This document shows positions 16,467-22,810 of a stretch of DNA of 49,001 nt, piece by piece. The DNA is taken from the NCBI GenBank assembly GCA_045645805.1, contig JAZRJL010000076.1:1-49001 (forward strand), given 5' to 3'. Under the pieces are notes generated by a model. That model searched no databases, was not told where the DNA came from, and saw nothing but the letters and a program-made list of their open reading frames with translations. Each line of letters opens with the position of its first letter. The first letter of the stretch is position 1. The position numbers were made by a program, and so were the translations under genes. This stretch comes from SIG440 sp045645805. Lineage in GTDB: Bacteria; Bacillota; Clostridia; Monoglobales; Monoglobaceae.

Positions 16467-17792
16467 TTAAGCATACTCCACATTCTTTCTTGCCGTTTCT
16501 TCATCTTCACCGAAATACCACATCCTGAATTCCCATGGCTTCATAATTCCGTCGCCAAGCAACAATCTTTTTTCCTCAAACTCTGTCTTTCTGTCTGCTG
16601 CAATGCTGTCATCAAACTCAAAGCTGATACTGTACTTGCCCATGGGCGCAAGATTATAAAGCGTACACCAGACATCCATCGCATATACAAGGTCCGAAAG
16701 TGCACATCTCAAAGACTTTTGATTGTCGGTAATTGTAGCGTAGCTTCTTTGCTTTGAATTTTTGATTTCCTCAGCAGTTCTGTCACGGCTGTCCATTGCC
16801 GAAAGCGTTCCGTAAGCAAATCCGCAATTAAACTCAATTTGTCTGAAAATCTTATCAAGCCCATTAGCAAGCTCACCTTCTCTCAATTCCGGCGACCATT
16901 CCTTAAAGAAGTCAACATCATCCACATCAAGGGTTTTATAAAGCCTCTTATCCGGCAGCATAAGCTTTCCGTTCTTATCTCGCTTAAACGCCATACTGTT
17001 AGCAATCAATGCCCGCTCTCCACTTTCAAACTCCCACAAAAATCTTTCGTACTGACGGTTTGCGTCTTCAATCAAATTAATTGCATTTGCAAAAACTGAA
17101 ACCCCCAGCGGTGATGACGGGTCAACAGTATTCGCAACAGCGGGTCTAAAATACCCAAAAAGGGGCTTCTTAACATTTTTTATTGTCAATACTTCCGCCA
17201 GTCTCTGCCATTCAGGAATAGTCTCAATCCCGATTTCACGTCCCAATGCCCCTTTGGCACGACTTTTAAACGCTTTGTTTGATATTTCATAATTCCCCTC
17301 TGCAAATCTGTGCTGTTCAAGCCTTGTATAAAACTCCCCGTTTTTCGCCATAGTCTGCACAAATACCGCACCGGTAATATTCCCGCAATCATCAAAAGCT
17401 GTGGGGTAAAATTCATCCGCCTGAATAAAATCAACCTTTATGTCACCACCTGAAACATAAGGCTTAAGTACAAGTCCCCCCTTGGCACAACCATACTCAA
17501 CAGGAATACGAATATTATCAATAACATTCTTATAGCTTTTGTTCAAAAAATCTGCCCTGTCGCTTCCGGAAATATTGGATTTAAGCTCTATCGTAACCAT
17601 TCTTGCCATTTCAAAAGCAAGTGCCGCCGGAAGATGCAAACCATTCCTTTCCTCATACATTTCTTTCCAAAGCCTCATCTCCGCCGCCATTTCAGGGGAT
17701 ATCGCATTATCAGCACCTGTAATGCTTCTGAAACTCTCTTTTTCAAGCATACTCTTCCCTCCTGTAAATATTTTTTTAATTTCTTCAAACAT
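16467..17792 (-). CDS. Phage portal protein (SPP1 Gp6-like)
   Basis: A 441-residue portal protein. The ATG at 17792 is chosen because AAAGGA lies 8 bases before it; longer starts would overlap TerL. Diagnostic stretches are FEMARMVTIELKSNISGS, DNIRIPVEYGCAKGGLVLKP, VDFIQADEFYPTAFDDCGN and the C-terminal DRTAEEIKNSKQRSYATITD, the stem/wing pattern of SPP1-type portals. Twelve copies would form the ring through which TerL pumps DNA. It is intact. Confidence 0.9.
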   Translation of the reverse strand: MFEEIKKIFTGGKSMLEKESFRSITGADNAISPEMAAEMRLWKEMYEERNGLHLPAALAFEMARMVTIELKSNISGSDRADFLNKSYKNVIDNIRIPVEYGCAKGGLVLKPYVSGGDIKVDFIQADEFYPTAFDDCGNITGAVFVQTMAKNGEFYTRLEQHRFAEGNYEISNKAFKSRAKGALGREIGIETIPEWQRLAEVLTIKNVKKPLFGYFRPAVANTVDPSSPLGVSVFANAINLIEDANRQYERFLWEFESGERALIANSMAFKRDKNGKLMLPDKRLYKTLDVDDVDFFKEWSPELREGELANGLDKIFRQIEFNCGFAYGTLSAMDSRDRTAEEIKNSKQRSYATITDNQKSLRCALSDLVYAMDVWCTLYNLAPMGKYSISFEFDDSIAADRKTEFEEKRLLLGDGIMKPWEFRMWYFGEDEETARKNVEYA

Positions 17793-17809
17793 ACTCCGCA
17801 TCCTTTCAT

Positions 17810-19012
17810 CTAAAGAAGTCGTTTTGCACCAACCGTAGCGCAAAAATACCTTATTTCATCCATCGCATGGTCAAATTCCTTAATAACCCTGTCCTCTCCC
17901 GAAGCCTCGTCCCAGGCATATGTTCCAAATTCGCGGATTGCATCCTCACAATCCTGATGAATTTTCAGCTTACCACATTGCAAAAGCGTCCCCGTAACAC
18001 GAATCCCGTCAAGCACAGCATTGTAAGCCTTCCTGACCGTAAACCTCCCGTGCCGTCTTATTGTGGCAATAAAGCTTGCCGCCGACGGGTCAATGATTAC
18101 AAGCTTGACGGGATAATCTTCTGCAAGGGCTTCAAGCATTTCATAATACTCCTCATCGGTAAGCTGTTTTTTGTTCTGTTTCCCCGAATAATAGCTTTCC
18201 TTTATCCTGAACGCCATACAATCATCAAGTCTCCACAATCCCATACTGCACGGGTTTAATGTTCCGTAGTCAATGGATATGTAGTATTCCGCCTGACCCT
18301 TTTCTGTCGGAATGGACTTAACAACGTGCAGATTTTTATCAAACATAGGATAAACCAACCCCTCGGCACTGCACCATTCCCCCAGGATGAACCTTCGGTA
18401 AAACACTCCCGTATATTCCTTTTTAAGCTCCTCAACATAGTGCTTGTCAAGAAACGTATTATCATCAATCAAAAACTCCATAATGAAAAAATCAAGCTCA
18501 TCACGTCTGTCTATGTAATTGACCTTAAACCAGTGATTTGGATTATCGGGGTTGGTGGTACCAAAAAGCTTTGCCCCTGGTTCAGAAAGACGCGAAAGCA
18601 GCATATTGAAAAAATCCTCAGTAAAAAGTGTAATTTCATCACAATATGCACCCTGAAGTGTCATACCCCTGATTTTGCTTTCCGCCTCACTGTCCGAAAC
18701 TCCCTCAAGATAAATCTTTCTTCCGTAAAGAACAGCCTCTTTTTTTGATATCGAATATTTAAAATTTCTTTTCCCTGCAAGAACCTCAAGCAGGTCAAGA
18801 CAGTTTCGTTTAAGGGTTGTCAGCGTTTTAGCTGTCATAATATAGGTCTTGTCAGGCGGCATATTCCTGATCCACACACACCACAGCACAAGACTTATCC
18901 AGGTCTTTCCGCTTCGCACCGACCCATGAAGAATATTTATCCTCTTAAGCCCACCCTTTGCAATCTGCATAAGTTGGTTTTGTTTTTTGGTAAGATTTTT
19001 ATAAATTCGCAT
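17810..19012 (-). CDS. terL: Terminase large subunit (PBSX family)
   Basis: A 400-residue DNA-packaging motor and nuclease. The ATPase domain has Walker A GSVRSGKT at residues 30-37, the acidic DE of GAYCDEI, and the coupling motif FGTTNPDNPNHW. The RNase H-like nuclease domain has its acidic residues in YYISIDYGT, VIIDPSAASF and DHAMDEIRYF. All catalytic residues are present, so packaging should be functional. The PBSX-type family is notable because PBSX packages random host DNA fragments of fixed size. Fifteen bases separate it from the upstream small gene. Confidence 0.93.
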   Translation of the reverse strand: MRIYKNLTKKQNQLMQIAKGGLKRINILHGSVRSGKTWISLVLWCVWIRNMPPDKTYIMTAKTLTTLKRNCLDLLEVLAGKRNFKYSISKKEAVLYGRKIYLEGVSDSEAESKIRGMTLQGAYCDEITLFTEDFFNMLLSRLSEPGAKLFGTTNPDNPNHWFKVNYIDRRDELDFFIMEFLIDDNTFLDKHYVEELKKEYTGVFYRRFILGEWCSAEGLVYPMFDKNLHVVKSIPTEKGQAEYYISIDYGTLNPCSMGLWRLDDCMAFRIKESYYSGKQNKKQLTDEEYYEMLEALAEDYPVKLVIIDPSAASFIATIRRHGRFTVRKAYNAVLDGIRVTGTLLQCGKLKIHQDCEDAIREFGTYAWDEASGEDRVIKEFDHAMDEIRYFCATVGAKRLL

Positions 19013-19026
19013 CAGTTACCACCCCT

Positions 19027-19257
19027 CTACACAACATCTTCAAAATCCTCAAAAACCTTGCTGAGAATTCCCTCCGAGTTTTCATCCTTTTCATCACTAC
19101 CAAACTTGTCAAGAAGTGTCCCAAGCACCGATGCAAGCTGATTAAGTGGGGCATCCTCAATTTTTTCATCCATTTCCTCAAGAATTTTATCCGCAAGCTC
19201 GCAAATCTTCTTTTTCTTTGAAAGTATATATTTCCTAACTGCATATTTTTTTGCCAT
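19027..19257 (-). CDS. Small acidic/basic helical protein, possible small terminase
   Basis: A 76-residue protein starting MAKKYAVRKYILSKKKKICE, at the ATG at 19257 with GGAGGG upstream. It has a basic N-terminus, then an acidic helical remainder (ADKILEEMDEKIEDAPLNQL, SVLGTLLDKFGSDEK). Position just before TerL suggests the DNA-recognition partner of the packaging motor, but no HTH is evident and the protein is shorter than most small terminases. A reduced or absent sequence-specific small terminase would fit headful packaging of non-specific DNA; that is inference. Confidence 0.5.
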   Translation of the reverse strand: MAKKYAVRKYILSKKKKICELADKILEEMDEKIEDAPLNQLASVLGTLLDKFGSDEKDENSEGILSKVFEDFEDVV

Positions 19258-19317
19258 TCGGTATAATCCCTCCACAAATATACAGTATATCAGGACATAA
19301 CGTACAAAAAGCCCAAC

Positions 19318-19689
19318 TTATCTTATGTTCATTTTTTTCAAATATCTCTCTGCAATCTTTCGTACGCTTTCCTCGGTATTTCTGCCGCCTATTACATAAG
19401 CCACCTGTCTCCAGGTCATACACTTTGAATACCTGTAATGAAGCACCTGTCGTACAAGACTGTCATCAATACCATCAATAAAGCCCTTAGCCTTATCACG
19501 AAGCCCGGTGCAAGCCCGTATTTTTAACACAAGCTCCTTTTCACGCTTCTTTATCATTTTTTCCTTTCTCTTCTCCCACTCCGTTTCGCCTGTACTTCTG
19601 TTCTCTATTTTTAAATTAACAAGTTCCTCAGTATCGTGCATAATCTCCCGATTAAGGTAATAAAGCTGTGTAAGCTCTTTCTTTGTCAT
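19318..19689 (-). CDS. Sigma-like phage regulator (DUF1492-like)
   Basis: A 123-residue protein. The first half is a coiled-coil-like helix (QLYYLNREIMHDTEELVNLK). The second half has DDSLVRQVLHYRYSKCMTWR followed by QVAYVIGGRNTEESVRK and a final RYLKKM, the layout of sigma-70 region 4-type HTH proteins found just upstream of terminase genes in Firmicutes phages, where they switch on late transcription. It likely drives the whole structural operon here; no late promoter was identified. Confidence 0.75.
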   Translation of the reverse strand: MTKKELTQLYYLNREIMHDTEELVNLKIENRSTGETEWEKRKEKMIKKREKELVLKIRACTGLRDKAKGFIDGIDDSLVRQVLHYRYSKCMTWRQVAYVIGGRNTEESVRKIAERYLKKMNIR

Positions 19690-19839
19690 TTAATGTCTCT
19701 CCTTTTTCTTGTTTTTTATCTTCTTAATTCGCCATACGCCGCTCACAAATATCACCTTGCGATCTTGCTTCGGTTTTTCTTCATAATCTCTGCTCCCGAA
19801 CTTTTCTGTTTTTAAAATTTCAGGATCTGTAATACTCAA
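19690..19839 (-). CDS. Small 49-residue ORF of unknown function
   Basis: A TTG start at 19839 with AAAGGTG 7 bases upstream opens a 49-codon frame beginning LSITDPEILKTEKFGSRDYE (first residue read as Met) and ending in a very basic tail, RIKKIKNKKKERH. Its TAA directly abuts the ATG of the sigma-like gene. Tight packing and the ribosome binding site support it as a real small gene. The basic tail might bind nucleic acid. Confidence is limited by the short length and TTG start. Confidence 0.42.
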   Translation of the reverse strand: MSITDPEILKTEKFGSRDYEEKPKQDRKVIFVSGVWRIKKIKNKKKERH

Positions 19840-19873
19840 TAAATCACACCTTTCAAACGCGCCTTTGTTTCCT

Positions 19874-20086
19874 TTAGGAAACTTCTGGGCTAAAAAAAAT
19901 TTTTTTTATTTGTTTGGAATTTAGGTAAAGTTCATCTGAAATTTTTTTAATTTCGTATAATTTGAATTCAGAAAAGCCTGTAAGTTTTAAAAATAATTCA
20001 ACCCGGCAAATACCTGTTTTTTTTGCTAGCTCCCCTATTGAAACACCCCTTTTCCTCATTACTTCTTTTAACATTTTGATATACAT
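19874..20086 (-). CDS. Small Cro-like HTH regulator
   Basis: A 70-residue protein with an HTH: MLKEVMRKRGVSIGELAKKT then GICRVELFLKLTGFSEFKLY. AGAGGTGAGG precedes the start. It is the first gene of the minus-strand phage cluster and is divergent from the XRE gene at 20255, so the pair resembles a phage cro/cI switch. A 16-base palindrome, GTTTCCTTTAGGAAAC, overlaps its end at 19867-19882. Likely role: early regulator of the particle operon. Confidence 0.7.
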   Translation of the reverse strand: MYIKMLKEVMRKRGVSIGELAKKTGICRVELFLKLTGFSEFKLYEIKKISDELYLNSKQIKKIFFSPEVS

Positions 20087-20117
20087 ATCCTCACCTCTTT
20101 TTTACATTTTACTTAAA

Positions 20118-20214
20118 ATATTACCATTCTTTTCCATATTTGTCAATATATAATTAACATATTTTTACTTTTTTGTCAATTAAAGTTGCATTTATGCCTT
20201 TGGTGTGATATAAT
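20118..20214. promoter_or_regulatory. Divergent promoters and repeated operator-like sites of the HTH switch
   Basis: For the minus-strand cluster, TTGACA (20141-20146) and TAATAT (20118-20123) are 17 bases apart. For the plus-strand XRE gene, TTGCAT (20186-20191) and TATAAT (20209-20214) are 17 bases apart. A 13-base direct repeat, ATATAATTAACAT, occurs at 20148-20160 and 20208-20220, exactly 60 bases apart; one copy covers the XRE gene -10 box and the other lies just upstream of the operon promoter. This is the arrangement expected of a self-regulating repressor. No LexA-type box was seen. Confidence 0.7.
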
Positions 20215-20254
20215 TAACATCAATATCAAAAAACAGGTGAAAGGACACTATATT

Positions 20255-20635
20255 ATGTCAATAAATATTTATGAGAGACGAAGAGAATTGAATTTAACAT
20301 TAGAGGATGTTGGCAAGGCTGTAGGCGTCAGCAAAAGCACAGTAAAAAAATGGGAAAGCGGGTTTATAAAAAATATGCGCCGTGACAAAATAATTCTGCT
20401 TGCAAAAATTCTTAAGGTGTCACCCATAGATATACTGAAATGCGATGAAAAAAATATCGACTTACCCAAATCGCAACCTGTCTCTAAAGAGCTTGACGAG
20501 ATATACCGCCTTCTCGCAAACAAACTTAATATCACAACAGATATAGAAAATTCAATGATAATATACACTAAAAAACGTTTCTTTTTTCTTGATATAAGCA
20601 ATGATTTAATGTCAGAGCTTGCCAAAATAATCTAG
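20255..20635 (+). CDS. XRE-family repressor-like protein
   Basis: A 126-residue protein starting at the ATG at 20255, where AAAGGA lies 9 bases upstream; an in-frame ATG at 20186 coincides with the promoter -35 and is rejected. The N-terminal HTH is clear: IYERRRELNLTLEDVGKAVG, VSKSTVKKWESGFIKN and IILLAKILKVSPIDIL. The C-terminal 55 residues have no protease-type motif, so it is not a LexA-like self-cleaving repressor. It faces away from the particle operon and is the likely repressor of it. It ends about 100 bases before upp. Confidence 0.85.
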   Translation: MSINIYERRRELNLTLEDVGKAVGVSKSTVKKWESGFIKNMRRDKIILLAKILKVSPIDILKCDEKNIDLPKSQPVSKELDEIYRLLANKLNITTDIENSMIIYTKKRFFFLDISNDLMSELAKII

Positions 20636-20670
20636 ATTTGCTATTGTTTTGCCATTATTTTATAAAACAC

Positions 20671-20699
20671 TCGACATTTTCTGATAAATATGATATGAT
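20671..20699 (+). promoter_or_regulatory. Promoter of upp
   Basis: TCGACA at 20671-20676 and TATGAT at 20694-20699 are separated by 17 bases, 36 bases before the upp start codon. AAAGGAG follows as ribosome binding site. Confidence 0.6.
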
Positions 20700-20734
20700 A
20701 TAAAATATCTTATAAAAAACAAAAGGAGTCCATT

Positions 20735-21361
20735 ATGAGTAACGTAATTATTCTGAATCATAATCTGCTCACTCACAAGCTTACCCTGCTTCGTGACAAA
20801 AACACAAATGTAAAAGACTTTAGAAACCTTATCTACGAAATATCAACATTAATAGCCTTTGAAGCTACAAAAAATTTATCCTTGCAGGAAGTCTCTGTTG
20901 AAACACCTCTTTGCGAAACAAAGGGAAACACCCTTTGCAAGCAACCTGTACTTGTTCCAATCCTTCGTGCAGGTCTTGGTATGGTTGAACCCTTCCTTAA
21001 CGTAATCCCTGCTGCAAAAGTAGGACATATCGGCCTTGCCAGAAATCACGAAACACACCTGCCCGAAGAGTATTACTGCAACCTCCCCGATGACATTGCA
21101 GACCGCGAGGTTATTGTTCTTGACCCAATGCTTGCAACAGGCGGCAGCGGAAGTGCCGCTGTTGACTTTATAAAAAAACGCGGCGCCAAAAGAATACGCT
21201 TTGTTTCCATAATTGCTGCCCCTGAGGGTGTCGAGGTTATGAAAAAAAATCACCCCGATATTGACATTTACGTTGGCGTACAGGATGACCACCTTAACGA
21301 AAACGCATATATTGTCCCAGGTCTCGGCGATGCCGGTGACCGCCTTTTCGGAACATTATAA
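20735..21361 (+). CDS. upp: Uracil phosphoribosyltransferase
   Basis: A 208-residue salvage enzyme making UMP from uracil and PRPP. The PRPP-binding loop is DPMLATGGSGSAAVDFIKKR; the PVLVPILRAGLGMVEPFL and PDIDIYVGVQ segments and the C-terminal uracil-binding YIVPGLGDAGDRLFGT are all typical of Upp. Length is normal for the family. It has its own promoter and terminator, so it is a single-gene unit unrelated to the adjoining phage cluster. Confidence 0.97.
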   Translation: MSNVIILNHNLLTHKLTLLRDKNTNVKDFRNLIYEISTLIAFEATKNLSLQEVSVETPLCETKGNTLCKQPVLVPILRAGLGMVEPFLNVIPAAKVGHIGLARNHETHLPEEYYCNLPDDIADREVIVLDPMLATGGSGSAAVDFIKKRGAKRIRFVSIIAAPEGVEVMKKNHPDIDIYVGVQDDHLNENAYIVPGLGDAGDRLFGTL

Positions 21362-21369
21362 AAAAATCA

Positions 21370-21406
21370 AAAGGGATGTAAAAAGCACAGCTTTTTACAT
21401 CCCTTT
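21370..21406 (+). terminator. Terminator of upp
   Basis: AAAGGGATGTAAAAAGC and its exact complement form a 17-bp stem around a 3-base ACA loop. Confidence 0.88.
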
Positions 21407-21420
21407 AATGTTTTGGAGAA

Positions 21421-21570
21421 CAAAGCGGCTTCGCCGCTCGCCGCAGGCGGCGGTCTAAGCAATAACGCTTTGTTTGCCCATGTGCATTTCGGCAAAGCCG
21501 AAAATTTTGCACGGGCATAAAATTAGTGTTTTTGTTTAATAGGAAATTACGCAATTTCCTATTAAATAAA
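21421..21570 (+). repeat. Three-hairpin intergenic repeat, copy A
   Basis: A 150-base element nearly identical to 32156-32305 (17 differences by eye). Hairpin 1: a CAAAGCG...CGCTTTG closing stem holding GCGGC/GCCGC and CGCCG/CGGCG mini-hairpins. Hairpin 2: GCCC..GTGCA with TGCACGGGC, enclosing TTTCGGC-AAA-GCCGAAA. Hairpin 3: TTTAATAGGAAATT with AATTTCCTATTAAA. Here it fills the space between the convergent upp and rpsI genes. No ORF. Confidence 0.85.
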
Positions 21571-21603
21571 AAAATCCCACAGCCATATTGGTTGTGGGAT
21601 TTT
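21571..21603 (-). terminator. Terminator of rplM-rpsI
   Basis: AAAATCCCACAGCC pairs with GGTTGTGGGATTTT around an ATATT loop, 14 bases after the rpsI stop; T-rich sequence follows on the minus strand. Confidence 0.88.
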
Positions 21604-21616
21604 GATAATACAATAA

Positions 21617-22015
21617 TTATCTCTTTGAGAACTGTGGAGCACGACGAGCTGCTTTGAGTCCGTACTTCTTTCTTTCCTTCATTCTGGGGTCACGAGTGAG
21701 GTAACCTGCAGTCTTAAGTGTTGCACGGAAAGCTTCTTCATCAACTTCAAGGAGTGCACGTGCAATACCGTGACGGATAGCACCAGCCTGACCTGTAAAG
21801 CCACCACCCTTAACATTTACAAGAACATCGAACTTACCGAGTGTACCTGTGAGTTCAAGGGGCTGACGAAGGATTGTCTTAAGAGTTTCAAGACCGAAAT
21901 AATCGTCAATATCTCTGCCATTGATTGTAATTGTACCGTTGCCGGGAACAAGTCTTACCCTTGCAACAGATTCTTTTCTTCTACCTGTTCCGTAGTACTG
22001 AACTTTGTTTGCCAT
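21617..22015 (-). CDS. rpsI: 30S ribosomal protein S9
   Basis: A 132-residue S9 with the start YYGTGRRKESVARVRLVPGN, the central VNVKGGGFTGQAGAIRHGIA and the conserved basic end RKKYGLKAARRAPQFSKR, whose last residues reach into the ribosomal P site. It follows rplM by 16 bases with an AGGAGG-like site (GGGGAGGT), the standard rplM-rpsI pair. Confidence 0.98.
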   Translation of the reverse strand: MANKVQYYGTGRRKESVARVRLVPGNGTITINGRDIDDYFGLETLKTILRQPLELTGTLGKFDVLVNVKGGGFTGQAGAIRHGIARALLEVDEEAFRATLKTAGYLTRDPRMKERKKYGLKAARRAPQFSKR

Positions 22016-22031
22016 ATCTTTCTACCTCCCC

Positions 22032-22466
22032 TTATATCTCGCCAGTCCACTCAACCGGTGACTGTGCTGCGTGATTGTGGTTTGCATCACTGTAAACCTT
22101 GAGCATCTTAAGAGCCTGTCTGCCCAAAGTGTTGTGGGGAAGCATACCTGCAATCGCAAGTTCCATTGCCTTTTCAGGATTCTTATCCATCATATCTCTG
22201 TAAGAAACCTCTTTGAGATGACCGATATAACCTGTGTGTCTGTAATACTTCTTCTGATCAAGCTTGTTACCTGTAAGTACAGCATCCTTTGCATTAATAA
22301 CAATAACATACTCGCCGCAGTTAACATTGGGAGTAAATTCAGGACGATGCTTGCCTCTGAGAATTTCAGCAGCCTTTGCAGCAACGCGGCCGAGAGGCTT
22401 GCCTGCAGCATCAAGGATGTACCACTTCTTTTCAAGCTCATTTGCTTTTGCCATATAAGTTGACAT
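22032..22466 (-). CDS. rplM: 50S ribosomal protein L13
   Basis: A 144-residue L13: WYILDAAGKPLGRVAAKAAE, NCGEYVIVINAKDAVLTGNK and MLPHNTLGRQALKMLKVYSD are family hallmarks. AGGAGG precedes the ATG. It is the first gene of a two-gene operon and is preceded by a structured leader and a consensus promoter. Confidence 0.98.
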   Translation of the reverse strand: MSTYMAKANELEKKWYILDAAGKPLGRVAAKAAEILRGKHRPEFTPNVNCGEYVIVINAKDAVLTGNKLDQKKYYRHTGYIGHLKEVSYRDMMDKNPEKAMELAIAGMLPHNTLGRQALKMLKVYSDANHNHAAQSPVEWTGEI

Positions 22467-22489
22467 TTTTCTACCTCCTGCGATTCTTT

Positions 22490-22542
22490 CAGACTATGAG
22501 CAGATGAACACAAACGAGGTATGTGCATTTGCCCACAGTCTG
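22490..22542 (-). ncRNA. Ribosomal protein L13 leader (autoregulatory mRNA structure)
   Basis: On the minus strand CAGACTGTGGGCA pairs over 13 positions (two G-U) with TGCTCATAGTCTG, enclosing a second stem GCACA/TGTGT. It lies between the rplM promoter and its ribosome binding site. An L13 leader that mediates feedback control is known in Firmicutes; position and hairpin design agree. Confidence 0.75.
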
Positions 22543-22591
22543 CAATCTGAAATTAGTACTTGCACAGAAGATTTTCCATGCAGCATTGACC

Positions 22592-22620
22592 ATTATAATA
22601 TGTTTTTTTTATTTTGTCAA
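22592..22620 (-). promoter_or_regulatory. Consensus promoter of rplM-rpsI
   Basis: Perfect TTGACA (22615-22620) and TATAAT (22592-22597) separated by 17 bases on the minus strand, about 125 bases before the rplM start. The rest of the 344-base gap up to 22810 is AT-rich and holds only the leader and the next gene's promoter. Confidence 0.9.
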
Positions 22621-22749
22621 CCCCTTTTTTTAAATAATTTAATTTACCTTTAGCAAATGTCGTTTTTTCTTTGTTTTTCTCTCGTATACTCTCTTTTTCT
22701 CAAACTTCAAGTCAAAAAAATTTTTTATTTTCTAAGAATTTTACATATA

Positions 22750-22778
22750 TTGAAAAATAATTCCTTATATGATATAAT
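22750..22778 (+). promoter_or_regulatory. Promoter of the kinase-like gene and cca
   Basis: TTGAAA (22750-22755) and TATAAT (22773-22778) with a 17-base spacer; AGGAGG follows before the ATG at 22811. Confidence 0.8.
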
Positions 22779-22810
22779 CTTATATATTTCAATTATTAGG
22801 AGGACATTTT

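Larger units (their letters stand above)
5315..20635 (-). mobile_element. Compact phage-derived head-tail-lysis locus, candidate domesticated particle (PBSX/GTA-like)
   Basis: About 15.3 kb between topA and upp. Minus-strand order: HTH regulator, small ORF, sigma-like regulator, small terminase candidate, TerL, portal, scaffold, capsid, tiny ORF, three connector-type genes, tail tube, tail chaperone, Gp15, tape measure, distal tail, hub, three fibre or baseplate genes, a small protein, holin and amidase, with a divergent XRE gene. This is the late half of a siphovirus with its usual order. No integrase, recombinase, excisionase, replication or lysogeny module beyond the XRE gene is visible, and no tRNA is disrupted. 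All genes are open with no frameshift seen. The size and content are close to known gene transfer agent clusters and smaller than PBSX. A decayed prophage that kept only late genes is the main alternative. Confidence 0.8.

Noticed and set aside
20087..20254. A LexA/SOS operator controlling the phage-derived cluster
   Set aside because: No GAAC-N4-GTTC type palindrome was found in the divergent promoter region.
5315..20635. A contractile-tail bacteriocin (R-type tailocin)
   Set aside because: No sheath or contractile baseplate genes are present, and terminase, portal and capsid genes are, so this is a DNA-packaging siphovirus-type locus.
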